Shown here in pieces: positions 14,789 to 22,098 of a stretch of 64,000 nt of DNA. The stretch covers positions 42,948 through 106,947 of the forward strand of contig CAIQVH010000020.1 of NCBI GenBank assembly GCA_903875215.1. Direction: 5' to 3'. This DNA is from an uncultured Anaerolineae bacterium. Its GTDB lineage: Bacteria > Chloroflexota > Anaerolineae > Anaerolineales > Villigracilaceae. Made by a program: the position numbers and the translations under genes. Position 1 is the first letter of the stretch; each line of letters starts with the position of its first letter. The notes beneath the pieces were generated by a model. That model worked only from the letters and a program-made list of their open reading frames with translations. It was not told the origin of the DNA and made no database searches.

Positions 14789-16045
14789 ATGAAACTTACC
14801 CCCCTTGACCCCTGGATTAAGCAAAAAACATCTGCCAGCGAGTTGGCTGATTGGCAATTGTTGAAATTGAATGAAACCCTGGCCCTGGCGCGAGGCAAAA
14901 GCCCTTTTTACCGGAAACTTCTGGCAGGAATGCCGGAGAAACTCACCAGCCTGGATGATTTTTCCCGTTTTCCGTTTACCACGCCGGAGGATGTGCGCGC
15001 GAATCCGCTGCGGTTGGTGTGCGTCTCGCAAGATGAGATTCAACGCGTGGTGACGCTGCAAAGTTCGGGGACGACGGGCGAGCCGAAGCGGATTTATTTC
15101 ACGGCGGAGGATCAGGAACTGACGATCGACTTTTTCGGGGTGGGTATGTCCACGCTGACGGAGCCGGGGGAGCGGGTGCTGATTTTTCTGCCCGGGGAGA
15201 CGCCCGGCAGTGTGGGCGATTTGCTGCGGCTGGGATTGGCGCGGCAGGGACGGATTCCGCTGCCGTATGGGCCGGTGCGTGACCCGCATCATGCGCTCGA
15301 AACGATAGAAAGCCAGCAGGTGGATTGCCTGGTTGGGTCGCCGACGCAGATTTTGGGGCTGGCGCGGCGCTGGAATCCGTGCGGCAAGGCGCCGCGCACT
15401 GTGCTGCTCTCGACGGATTACGTCCCGGCGGCGATTGTGCGCGAATTGGAGCGGATTTGGGGCTGCCAGGTGTTCAATCACTACGGCGCCACCGAGATGG
15501 GCTTGGGCGGCGGCGTGGAGTGTGAAGCGCATCTCGGTTATCACCTGCGCGAAGCGGATTTGTACTTTGAGATTGTCCACCCTGAAAGCGGGGAACCGCT
15601 GCCGGAGGGCGAATATGGCGAGGTGGTCTTTACCACGCTGACGCGGCGCGGAATGCCGCTCATCCGCTACCGCATGGGCGACCGGAGCCGGTTTTTGCCG
15701 GGAAAATGTCCGTGTGAAAGCAGTCTTCGGACGCTGGAAAAAGTCCGGGGGCGGTTTAGTGGGTTTGTGTCAGCGGGCGGTGAAACTCTGAAGCTGCCGG
15801 ATTTTGACGAGGCGTTGTTTCCCATTCCGGGGCTGCTCAATTTTTCAGTAACGGTAACAGGCGACGGGGCGGAAGCGTCCCTGCTCGTCGAAACGCAGAT
15901 GCTGACCAGCGAGGATTCCACCAGTTTGGTGGAGCAGGCGCTGCGGGGCGTTTCATCCATAAAAACAACGGTGAAGTGTCACCATAATCCAAACGAAGTT
16001 GGGAATTTACTCAAAAGAGTGCTCAAGCGAGGTCAAGATGCGTGA
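14789..16045 (+). CDS. AMP-dependent CoA-ligase-like enzyme (DVU_1553-type)
   Basis: A 418-residue member of the phenylacetate-CoA-ligase-like acyl-adenylating superfamily. It shows the P-loop-like VVTLQSSGTTGEPKRIYF, NHYGATEMGLGGGVE (A5), GEVVFTTLTRRGMPLIRYRM (A7/A8) and, near the end, NEVGNLLKRVLKRG, where the catalytic lysine region is expected. Such enzymes activate carboxylates to acyl-AMP and often acyl-CoA. An acid made by the aldehyde oxidoreductase could be the substrate, or the enzyme may belong to cofactor maturation; the sequence does not decide. The start at 14789 lacks a clear Shine-Dalgarno sequence. Its end overlaps the xdhC start by 8 bp. I recall this family beside TrsS and XdhC in Desulfovibrio. 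Confidence 0.78.
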   Translation: MKLTPLDPWIKQKTSASELADWQLLKLNETLALARGKSPFYRKLLAGMPEKLTSLDDFSRFPFTTPEDVRANPLRLVCVSQDEIQRVVTLQSSGTTGEPKRIYFTAEDQELTIDFFGVGMSTLTEPGERVLIFLPGETPGSVGDLLRLGLARQGRIPLPYGPVRDPHHALETIESQQVDCLVGSPTQILGLARRWNPCGKAPRTVLLSTDYVPAAIVRELERIWGCQVFNHYGATEMGLGGGVECEAHLGYHLREADLYFEIVHPESGEPLPEGEYGEVVFTTLTRRGMPLIRYRMGDRSRFLPGKCPCESSLRTLEKVRGRFSGFVSAGGETLKLPDFDEALFPIPGLLNFSVTVTGDGAEASLLVETQMLTSEDSTSLVEQALRGVSSIKTTVKCHHNPNEVGNLLKRVLKRGQDA

Positions 16046-17102
16046 AGTTTTTGCGGAAGTTGAAGCCTGGCGCGCCGCCGGGAAGCCGGTGGCAATTGCC
16101 ACGAATGTCAAGCGTGAAGGCTCGTCGCTGCGCCCGCTGGGCGCCAAGATGGCGATGACGAAATCGCAGGAGATTGCCGGGTCGGTGACGGGCGGCTGTA
16201 TCGAGGGCGTGGTGTACGAGGAAGCGCAGGGCGTGATGAAAAGCGGTACGCCGAAACTGCTGCATTATGGCGTGGTGGGTGACGAAAATCCGTGGGAAGT
16301 GGGGCTGAGCTGCGGCGGCTCGCTGGATGTGTTTGTCGAAACGCTGGATGCGCCGGGCTGGCGCGAGATTTATCCGGCGCTGAAAACCTGCCTGGAGCAG
16401 GGACAGCTGGCGGCGGTGGCGACGGTCATCGCCGGGCCGGGCCTGGGAAACAAGTTGATGCTCTGGCCGGACGGGCGCACGCTCGGCAGCCTGGGCAGCG
16501 CGGCGCTGGATGGGCAGGCTGCCGAGTGGATGCAGGCGCAGATCGCCGTGCAGGAAACCACCTGGAAGGCGTTTACGCTGGCGGGCGAAACGGTGGATGT
16601 GTTTGTGGACGTGTTCGCGCCGGTCTCGCGCATGGTGGTGATTGGCGCGGTGCATATTGCCATCCCGCTGGTGACGCTGGCCCATGCGCTTGGCTATCGC
16701 ACGATTGTGATTGACCCGCGCGAGGCCTTTGCCACCCGTGAGCGCTTCCCGCACGTCGACGAGTTGCTGACCGATTGGCCGTCTGTGGCGCTGGAAGCCC
16801 TACGCCCGGATGAAGGCACGTATATCGCTGTCATCAGCCATGATGAAAAACTGGATAATCCGGCGCTGGCGGTGGCGCTGAAAAGCCCGGCGCGCTACGT
16901 CGGCGTGCTGGGGACGCGCAAAAAAATCCCGCTGCGGTTTGCAGCGCTGCGGGAACTGGGCGTGACGGATGAGCAGTTGGGGCGCCTGCGCGCGCCCATC
17001 GGGATGAATATCGGCGCGGTGCTGCCGGATGAGATTGCGCTGTCGATTCTGGCCGAGATGGTTTCGGCTAAACACGGGAAATTGGGGATTGGTAATTCGT
17101 AA
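16038..17102 (+). CDS. XdhC/CoxI family Mo-cofactor maturation protein
   Basis: A 354-residue two-domain XdhC protein. The N-terminal XdhC/CoxI domain has AIATNVKREGSSLRPLGAKM, GSVTGGCIEGVVYEEAQ and GLSCGGSLDVFVE, where the cysteines bind cofactor or accept sulfur in the family. The C-terminal Rossmann domain has MVVIGAVHIAIPLVTLAHAL, VIDPREAFATRERF and YVGVLGTRKK. XdhC proteins bind the molybdenum cofactor, promote its sulfuration and insert it into xanthine-oxidase-type apoenzymes, so its client here is almost certainly the aldehyde oxidoreductase at 6555. It is translationally coupled to the ligase upstream. It ends 8 bp from the convergent regulator gene, with no obvious terminator between them. 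Confidence 0.88.
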   Translation: MREVFAEVEAWRAAGKPVAIATNVKREGSSLRPLGAKMAMTKSQEIAGSVTGGCIEGVVYEEAQGVMKSGTPKLLHYGVVGDENPWEVGLSCGGSLDVFVETLDAPGWREIYPALKTCLEQGQLAAVATVIAGPGLGNKLMLWPDGRTLGSLGSAALDGQAAEWMQAQIAVQETTWKAFTLAGETVDVFVDVFAPVSRMVVIGAVHIAIPLVTLAHALGYRTIVIDPREAFATRERFPHVDELLTDWPSVALEALRPDEGTYIAVISHDEKLDNPALAVALKSPARYVGVLGTRKKIPLRFAALRELGVTDEQLGRLRAPIGMNIGAVLPDEIALSILAEMVSAKHGKLGIGNS

Positions 17103-17110
17103 TTGGGAGT

Positions 17111-18205
17111 TCAGGAAACCCAAGAAATCATGCCGGTTTGGGTGGTATCGTAGCCGCCCAGGTTGTGGATGGCGGCTTTGGCTTGGGGTGAGTCCAGCCA
17201 GCCTTTGAGCGCCTGTACGGTGTCCATCTCCCATGTTTCTGCGGGGATGACCAGATCGTAGCGCTCAGTTGTCAGCAGTTTGAAATCCAGTCCGAATGAG
17301 AGCGCCGCCGTTTCCACGCCCAGGCCCACATCCGCCTGGCCCTTGCTGATGGCGCGCGCCACTTCGGAATGAGTCATTTTTTCGTCGGAATAGCCGGAGA
17401 TGGCGGATGGGTCGAGGCCAGCGCGCTGCAGCTGGGCATCCAGCCAGACGCGCGTCCCGGAGCCTGGCTGCCGATTAACGAAACGGATTCCAGCCCGGGC
17501 CAGATCCGTCAAATCACTCACCCCGAGCGGATTTCCCGGCGCGAGAATCAAGCCTACCCGGCGCTGCGCCAGCGTCAACAGCGCCACCTTTTGCCCCGGT
17601 AATAATTTCTGCACAAAGGGTTCGTTGTACGTATCGGTATTCTCATCCCACAGGTGACAGCCTGCCAGGTCGGCTTTTTTCTCAGCCAGGGCAATCAGCC
17701 CGCCCAGGCTGCCGGTGAAAGAGAGTTGCAGGGTAAAGCCCTCGGTCACTTCGTGGTAATGGGCGGCGATCAACGCCATAGCCGGGTCGTGACTGCCGAC
17801 AAAGCGTAAAACATCGGGCGCGGGCTGCTCCGGTTCGCTGGAGAAAGTCCGCCAGCGGTCGAGCGCAACGCGGATGGATTGCTCCACTTCATCGGGAGTG
17901 TACCCAGCTGTCATGATTTCCAGTAAAAAAGCCTCGGTGCGATTGAAGAGCGTCGCCCGTCGCAGCGGAGTTTGATTCTGCTCCGGCAGCGTATCCACCA
18001 CCTTGGTGCCCTGGCCAACGTGGCTGACCACCAATCCCTGGCGGGCCAGTTCCTGATAAGCGCGCATGATCGTGCCGGTGGTGCAATCCCACTGCTCGGT
18101 CAGTTTGCGCATGGCGGGCAGGGGATCGCCCGGTTTGAGCATCCCCGAGAGAATCTCAGCGCGTATTGATTCGACGATTTGTTGGTAGAGATGGGCCTGG
18201 TCCAT
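17111..18205 (-). CDS. GntR-type HTH regulator fused to a PBP-like ligand-binding domain
   Basis: A 364-residue one-component regulator. Residues 1-70 are a GntR winged helix (YQQIVESIRAEILSGMLKPG, LPAMRKLTEQWDCTTGTIMR, GLVVSHVGQGT). After a helical linker, residues about 125-360 form a periplasmic-binding-protein-like domain: VLRFVGSHDPAMAL, LSFTGSLGGLIALAEKKADL, FVNRQPGSGTRVWLDAQL, EVARAISKGQADVGLGVETA. This resembles the PBP_like domain (PF12727, from memory) often joined to MoeA or ModE-type DNA-binding proteins, so molybdate, tungstate or a cofactor piece is a likely ligand. ATG 18205 lies 7 bp after a consensus -10 box, implying a leaderless message. It converges on xdhC and diverges from the ALDH7-like gene. 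Confidence 0.82.
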   Translation of the reverse strand: MDQAHLYQQIVESIRAEILSGMLKPGDPLPAMRKLTEQWDCTTGTIMRAYQELARQGLVVSHVGQGTKVVDTLPEQNQTPLRRATLFNRTEAFLLEIMTAGYTPDEVEQSIRVALDRWRTFSSEPEQPAPDVLRFVGSHDPAMALIAAHYHEVTEGFTLQLSFTGSLGGLIALAEKKADLAGCHLWDENTDTYNEPFVQKLLPGQKVALLTLAQRRVGLILAPGNPLGVSDLTDLARAGIRFVNRQPGSGTRVWLDAQLQRAGLDPSAISGYSDEKMTHSEVARAISKGQADVGLGVETAALSFGLDFKLLTTERYDLVIPAETWEMDTVQALKGWLDSPQAKAAIHNLGGYDTTQTGMISWVS

Positions 18206-18240
18206 GCTTTGAGTATAGTGCGATGAAGCATAAATGGCAA
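18205..18240 (-). promoter_or_regulatory. Promoter of the GntR-PBP regulator, apparently leaderless
   Basis: On the minus strand TTGCCA (18235-18240), a 17-bp spacer, and TATACT (18212-18217) are followed 7 bp later by the A of the ATG at 18205. There is no room for a Shine-Dalgarno sequence. The geometry is the same as at the PadR1 promoter. Confidence 0.6.
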
Positions 18241-18384
18241 GCACTGCTGCTGGGGCTGGTCCCGGCAGTGTGAGAGACCGTCTTTATTTTTCCGGTAAAA
18301 CTTCGCGTAGTATTACGGCACTCGCAGTCGGATCCGGCCCAGGCGAGATTGGCGTACGTCACAGCGGGAGTTAAATGTTCTCGT

Positions 18385-18421
18385 TGGGGATTTTTCCGGC
18401 GGTACCTTATAATTGTAAGGA
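18385..18421 (+). promoter_or_regulatory. Promoter of the ALDH7-like gene with palindrome over the -10 box
   Basis: TTGGGG (18385-18390), an 18-bp spacer, and TATAAT (18409-18414). The palindrome CCTTA-taattg-TAAGG (18406-18421) spans the -10 box and could be the operator of the divergent GntR-type regulator. The Shine-Dalgarno ACGGAGG precedes the ATG at 18446. The rest of the 240-bp divergent gap (18218-18384) shows no other clear signal. Confidence 0.5.
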
Positions 18422-18445
18422 AAATTGCATTCAACGGAGGCGCGT

Positions 18446-19969
18446 ATGAATACTTTGCTTGATAAACTGAAAATCCAGCCGGTCAATGCTGGTGCCTGCA
18501 TCGGCCCGACTGGTTGGTTGATGGATCCGCTGGGCCGCGAGCTGATTTCGTACAACCCGGCCACCGGCGAGGCTCTCGCCAGCGTCATCCAGGCCAGCGC
18601 GGAGACTTACCAGACCGTGGCGGCAGCGGCGCAGGAGACGTTTCTTCAATGGCGCACCGTCCCGGCGCCGAAACGCGGGGATGTGGTGCGAGATCTGGCC
18701 AATGCGTTGCGCGAAATGCAGGAACCGCTCGGTGACCTGGTCACTGTCGAAATGGGGAAAATCCGGGCGGAGGGACATGGCGAGGTGCAGGAAATGATTG
18801 ATATCTGTGATTTCGCCGTCGGCCAGTCGCGCATGCTTTACGGGTTGAGTATGCACTCCGAGCGGCCGTCGCATCGCATGTATGAGCAGTGGCATCCGTT
18901 GGGCATCCTGGGGCTGGTGACGGCTTTCAATTTCCCGGTGGCGGTCTGGTCGTGGAATGCAGCGCTGGCGGCCATTTGCGGCGATACGGTCATCTGGAAA
19001 CCCTCTTCTTATACCCCGCTGACGGCGATTGCTGTGACCCATATTACCAATGCCGTGCTTGCGGATCACGGATTGAGCGGCATTTTCAACCTGGTGATTG
19101 GTTCGGGGCGCGATGTGGGTGAATTGCTGCTGAATGATAAACGCGTCCCGCTGGTTTCGTTTACCGGCTCGACGCAGATCGGCACCCATGTTGCCGAAGC
19201 CGTTTCACGCCGCTTCGGACGCACGATCCTGGAATTGGGCGGTAACAACGGCATCATCGTCTCTGAGAAGGCCGATCTTGAGATGGCCACTCGCGCTATC
19301 TTGTTTGGCGCGGTGGGCACGGCCGGGCAGCGCTGCACCTCCACGCGTCGTATTATCATGCATAAGTCCATTGCCGCAGAGTTGACCCGGCGCCTGGTAA
19401 GCGCCTACCGTCAGGTGCGCATTGGTGATCCGATTGAATCACAGACGCTGATGGGGCCGCTGGTGGTCAATACATCGCTGGAAGAAATGTTCGCAGCCAT
19501 AGACCGGGCGGTGGCTGATGGGGGCGAAGTGGTGACGGGCGGGCATCCGCTGCCCGAGCTGGGGCCGAATTTTGTTGAACCGACCATCATTAAAATGCCT
19601 GCTCAGACCGAAATTGTGAAAACTGAAACTTTTGCACCCATTTTGTACCTGTTGGAATACGAATCGATGGAAGAAGCTCTCCGCCTGCACAATGAAGTGC
19701 CGCAGGGTCTTTCGAGTGCCCTGTTTACCGATTCGCTGCGCGAGGCTGAGATGTTCCTTTCGGCGGTTGGCTCGGATTGTGGGATTGCCAATATTAACAT
19801 CGGTACATCCGGCGCGGAAATCGGCGGTGCGTTTGGTGGCGAGAAGGAGACCGGCGGCGGGCGCGAATCGGGCTCGGATGCCTGGAAAACCTACATGCGG
19901 CGGCAGACCAACACCATCAACTGGTCCAAGGACCTGCCGCTGGCGCAGGGTATCAAGTTTGGCGAATAA
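18446..19969 (+). CDS. ALDH7-like aldehyde dehydrogenase (piperideine-6-carboxylate dehydrogenase type)
   Basis: A 507-residue NAD-dependent aldehyde dehydrogenase. GLVTAFNFPVAVWSWNAALA, WKPSSYTPLTAIA, SFTGSTQIGTHVAEAVSRRF, ILELGGNNGIIVSEKADLEM (general-base Glu) and GTAGQRCTSTRRII (nucleophile Cys) are intact. NIGTSGAEIGGAFGGEKETG and GGGRESGSDAWKTYMRRQT are diagnostic of the ALDH7 / alpha-aminoadipic semialdehyde group, which in bacteria usually acts in lysine or piperideine-6-carboxylate breakdown. No lysine-catabolic partner is nearby, so the physiological aldehyde is open. It is likely controlled by the divergent GntR-PBP regulator. An SGNH hydrolase gene starts 66 bp downstream. Confidence 0.88.
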   Translation: MNTLLDKLKIQPVNAGACIGPTGWLMDPLGRELISYNPATGEALASVIQASAETYQTVAAAAQETFLQWRTVPAPKRGDVVRDLANALREMQEPLGDLVTVEMGKIRAEGHGEVQEMIDICDFAVGQSRMLYGLSMHSERPSHRMYEQWHPLGILGLVTAFNFPVAVWSWNAALAAICGDTVIWKPSSYTPLTAIAVTHITNAVLADHGLSGIFNLVIGSGRDVGELLLNDKRVPLVSFTGSTQIGTHVAEAVSRRFGRTILELGGNNGIIVSEKADLEMATRAILFGAVGTAGQRCTSTRRIIMHKSIAAELTRRLVSAYRQVRIGDPIESQTLMGPLVVNTSLEEMFAAIDRAVADGGEVVTGGHPLPELGPNFVEPTIIKMPAQTEIVKTETFAPILYLLEYESMEEALRLHNEVPQGLSSALFTDSLREAEMFLSAVGSDCGIANINIGTSGAEIGGAFGGEKETGGGRESGSDAWKTYMRRQTNTINWSKDLPLAQGIKFGE

Positions 19970-20035
19970 TCGCCTGCGCAGACCGGCCCAATCAGTCTGC
20001 CGGGTTGGTCATCAACCTGAAAGAAGAAGGACTCT

Positions 20036-20674
20036 ATGCAACTGAACCCGCATAGCAAATTGCTTTTTATTGGCGATTCGATCACGGATTGTGACCGTGA
20101 GCGTCCGGTCGGCGAAGGGAATGGGTTGGGCAGAGGGTATGTCAGCCTGGTGAATGCCTGGCTGGCAGCTGCTGATCCGGCCCGGCCGATTCGCGTCCTG
20201 AATGTCGGCACCAGCGGAAACACTGTCCGTGATCTGGAAGCCCGCTGGCAGACGGATGTTCTCGATCTGCATCCTCACTGGCTTTCCGTGATGATCGGCA
20301 TTAACGATGTCTGGCGGCAGTTTGATTCGCCGCTGCAAACCGAGTCGCATGTTGGGTTGGAGGAATATAGCGCCACGCTGGAACGTCTCATCCGGGCCAC
20401 CCGGCCCCGGCTGCAGGGTCTTGTACTCATGACCCCGTATTTCATTGAGACCAATCTGGCGGATGCCATGCGCGCCCGTATGGATGCCTATGGGGCCGTT
20501 GTGGGCCAGCTGGCGGAGAAATACCAGGCCGTGATTGTCGATACGCAGGCCGCGTTTGATGGTGCCCTGCAATCGATGCATCCCATGTCACTGGCCTGGG
20601 ATCGCATCCACCCCAATTTGACCGGACACATGCTCCTGGCGCGGGCTTTCCTGGCGGCGCTCGAGGCGGCCTGA
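20036..20674 (+). CDS. SGNH/GDSL-family hydrolase
   Basis: A 212-residue cytoplasmic esterase-fold protein without a signal peptide. Block I LLFIGDSITDCDRE carries the nucleophile serine. VLNVGTSGNTVRDLEARW gives the Gly block, VMIGINDVWRQF is the GxND block III, and WDRIHPNLTGHMLLARAF holds the DxxH catalytic pair. Such enzymes deacylate esters, including acetylated sugars. The Shine-Dalgarno GAAGAAGGA is close to the ATG. It probably shares a transcript with the ALDH7-like gene. A long hairpin follows at 20718-20759. Confidence 0.87.
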   Translation: MQLNPHSKLLFIGDSITDCDRERPVGEGNGLGRGYVSLVNAWLAAADPARPIRVLNVGTSGNTVRDLEARWQTDVLDLHPHWLSVMIGINDVWRQFDSPLQTESHVGLEEYSATLERLIRATRPRLQGLVLMTPYFIETNLADAMRARMDAYGAVVGQLAEKYQAVIVDTQAAFDGALQSMHPMSLAWDRIHPNLTGHMLLARAFLAALEAA

Positions 20675-20717
20675 AGAGCTGAAAAACCTCCTTTGGAACA
20701 ACCCCGGCTGGAGCGGG

Positions 20718-20759
20718 GCACACTCTGCCGGGAGATTTCTTTTTCCCGGCAGAGTGTGC
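20718..20759. repeat. Perfect 16-bp stem hairpin after the SGNH hydrolase gene
   Basis: GCACACTCTGCCGGGA (20718-20733) pairs perfectly with 20744-20759 around a T-rich 10-nt loop. There is no T tract after the stem, so if it terminates transcription it is not a textbook terminator; it could also be a bidirectional or processing element. A smaller hairpin CCCCGGCTGGAGCGGGG lies just before it. Nothing else is evident up to 20828. Confidence 0.6.
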
Positions 20760-20828
20760 ATGTCCCATACGGTGCTTTGCAATTATCTTGATAGATTCAT
20801 GCAGGCCATGGGGTTATAAAATCGGCCC

Positions 20829-21965
20829 ATGAAAATTACCTTTCTGGGCACCCACGGACAATTCAATATCGGCGACGAACTGTTGCTCGAAACTTTCCTC
20901 GCGCAGTTGGGCAAAGAGCACCACTATGCAGTCAACTCCTATGACCCGGATTTCACCCGCCAGGCGCTGCAACCACAATTCTCAGTGGAGACCTTTCACA
21001 CCACTGGCGAACTGCGCCGCTTTCTTCACCATCTGTTGACCAGTGACCTGCTCGTTTTCGGCGGGGGGAGCATTATCAAGGAATTGTATGCCAGTGTCGG
21101 GCGCAACCCCTATTCCACCCTGGCCATGATCCTGGCCACGGTGACTTTCACCAAGCTGTTGGCGCGAAAAAAAGTCATAATGAGCAATATCGGCGTGGGC
21201 CCGCTGATGACGCCTTTTGGCCATTTTCTGGCCCGAGTAATCTTAAACCAGGTGGATTTTCTCTCTGTCCGCGATGACCAATCTCTGGATACCTGCCTGC
21301 GCATCGGGCTGAATCCGGCCCGGGTGCGGCGCGTGCCCGATGCGGTGTTTGCCAATGCACCGCAGGTCTTTATCTCCGAGGCGCTGACCATTCATCCACA
21401 CGGAAAATTGCACGTCGCCCTGAACTTGAACTATGACATCGAGAACCGCGCCGCCTGGGAAGGTTTTCTTGAAAACCTGGCCGAAGCCCTGCGCAGTTGG
21501 AACCAGCAGCAGGGTCTGGTACTGCACGCCTTGCCGATGCAGAGCAAATTCAAGAAAAACGATGACCTGACGGTGCTCAAAGACTTTTTGCGCCGCCTGC
21601 CCGAGATTGACCAGATCATCCATGACCCGCAGACTGCCCAGGAAGCCGCCGGTATCCTGGCTGGTTGTGACCTTGTGCTGGCCGAACGCCTGCACACCCT
21701 GGTAATTGCTTCGATCCTTGGAAAGCCTTTCTTCGGGTTGGTCTATGATGTCAAAGTCCGCGAACTGGTTGAATACCTGGGTATGACCGACTACTCCCTC
21801 GACATCAATCAACCTTTCAGTGCGGAGACACTCCATGCTGGCCTGGTTCGTATGGAACAGAATCGCACTCCGGTGCAAATCCACCTGCTCGCGCGCAGCC
21901 GGGCGCTGCGTGCCGAGCTTTCGGCCTATTTTGCCGAACTGCGCGCCAAATTCATATCCGCCTGA
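20829..21965 (+). CDS. Polysaccharide pyruvyltransferase family protein
   Basis: A 378-residue CsaB/WcaK-type protein. TFLGTHGQFNIGDELLLETF is the typical N-terminus of the GT-B-like fold. DLLVFGGGSIIKELY, ARKKVIMSNIGVGPLMTPFG, DFLSVRDDQSLDTC and AGCDLVLAERLHTLVIASIL are the conserved family blocks; the last includes the ERLH motif. These enzymes transfer pyruvate as a ketal onto sugars of cell-wall or exopolysaccharide chains. It opens a long run of same-strand surface-glycan genes. It starts close to the end of the hairpin region with no strong Shine-Dalgarno sequence visible. Confidence 0.85.
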   Translation: MKITFLGTHGQFNIGDELLLETFLAQLGKEHHYAVNSYDPDFTRQALQPQFSVETFHTTGELRRFLHHLLTSDLLVFGGGSIIKELYASVGRNPYSTLAMILATVTFTKLLARKKVIMSNIGVGPLMTPFGHFLARVILNQVDFLSVRDDQSLDTCLRIGLNPARVRRVPDAVFANAPQVFISEALTIHPHGKLHVALNLNYDIENRAAWEGFLENLAEALRSWNQQQGLVLHALPMQSKFKKNDDLTVLKDFLRRLPEIDQIIHDPQTAQEAAGILAGCDLVLAERLHTLVIASILGKPFFGLVYDVKVRELVEYLGMTDYSLDINQPFSAETLHAGLVRMEQNRTPVQIHLLARSRALRAELSAYFAELRAKFISA

Positions 21966-22098
21966 CCCGCAGCCAGTCTTCCCGAAGCCTCCATCCACAG
22001 GTTGAAAACGCGGTGGCCGGTGCCCCGCGGTATCAATCAAAGCATCTGTGTACGCTGGAGTGTTTCACGGGGGATTGGCAACCCCGTCTGTGAGCCCA

